64,000 bases of DNA from Halomonas caseinilytica (GTDB lineage: Bacteria > Pseudomonadota > Gammaproteobacteria > Pseudomonadales > Halomonadaceae), in NCBI RefSeq assembly GCF_001662305.1, contig NZ_BDEP01000024.1:42627-106626 (forward strand), given 5' to 3'. The translations under genes and the position numbers were made by a program. Shown here in pieces: positions 63,937 through 64,000 of the stretch (position 1 is the stretch's first letter; each line of letters begins with the position of its first letter). Below the pieces are notes generated by a model. That model saw only the letters and a program-made list of their open reading frames with translations, was not told the origin of the DNA and did not search any database.

Positions 63937-64000
63937 ATGCGCTTCGTCTCGATATTCGATCGCAGCGATTCGGCAAAAAAGGCTTGCGTCCTCGGCGCTG
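63937..64000 (+). CDS. Possible start of a further gene, cut by the window end
   Basis: An ATG at 63937 preceded by GAGG at 6 bp opens a frame (RFVSIFDRSDSAKK...) to the window end. An alternative ATG at 63923 opens another frame. Twenty-odd residues are too few to recognise a product, and the call may be wrong. The 110 bp before it, after lldD, hold a weak AGCCCC/GGGGCT stem (63831-63873) that may be the lldD terminator. Confidence 0.25.
   Translation, partial: MRFVSIFDRSDSAKKACVLGA

Overview
The window is high-GC (about two-thirds G+C), densely packed chromosomal DNA with Shine-Dalgarno-led genes and many 4-bp stop/start overlaps. Gene content (several TRAP carboxylate transporters, an epd-pgk-fba operon, fbaB, ligB, prlC-yheV, a ManD/RspB-type sugar-acid cluster) points to a halophilic gammaproteobacterium of the Halomonadaceae (Halomonas/Chromohalobacter type). 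This is inference from protein families; no rRNA or tRNA gene is present to confirm it. All product names rest on reading motifs, not on database searches.

Layout. 1-4.7 kb: the 3' end of an HMG-CoA-lyase-family gene, a class III CoA-transferase and a complete tripartite tricarboxylate transporter (tctCBA), probably one operon for import, CoA-activation and cleavage of a branched organic acid. 4.8-11.3 kb: housekeeping and miscellaneous genes (dGTPase-like, ATP-grasp, RNase I-like, NERD protein, sirtuin, SUI1/YciH, FMN 2-hydroxyacid dehydrogenase). 11.5-28 kb: a sugar-acid catabolic island made of two convergent operons. The plus operon is gntR-manD-rspB-dctPQM-uxuB-uxuA. The minus operon is lacI-kdgK-ghrB-dctPQM-HAD, preceded by a second, paralogous HAD gene. 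Together they can import aldonates/uronates, make D-mannonate, dehydrate it to 2-keto-3-deoxygluconate and phosphorylate that. 28-43.4 kb: core carbon and methyl-cycle genes (epd-pgk-fba, fbaB, tkt, metK, ligB, ahcY, a calcineurin-like phosphatase, an auxin-efflux-type carrier, metF). 43.5-46.7 kb: a TAXI-TRAP transporter operon.

47.4-52.3 kb is the most unusual part: five exported proteins (two TIM-barrel isomerase/epimerase-like proteins, a GMC flavoprotein, its Tat-signal small subunit and a DUF1080 protein). They fit a periplasmic pathway that oxidises glycosides at C3 and then cleaves the 3-keto-glycoside. A perfect 22-bp palindrome lies on its promoter, like a LacI-family operator, but no regulator gene is adjacent. 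The first two genes look lower in G+C than their surroundings.

52.4-58.2 kb: yheV, prlC, an NSS-family transporter, a gamma-carbonic-anhydrase-like protein, a YdjM-like membrane hydrolase and an ExoD-like protein. 58.3-63.8 kb: gntR(lldR-like)-dctB-dctD divergent from lldD, with three FadR/PdhR/LldR-type operator sites between them. The last 170 bases hold at most the start of another gene.

Recurring regulatory themes: strong hairpins lie just behind the solute-receptor gene in all three TRAP/TAXI operons, and LacI- or GntR-type palindromes sit on the catabolic promoters.
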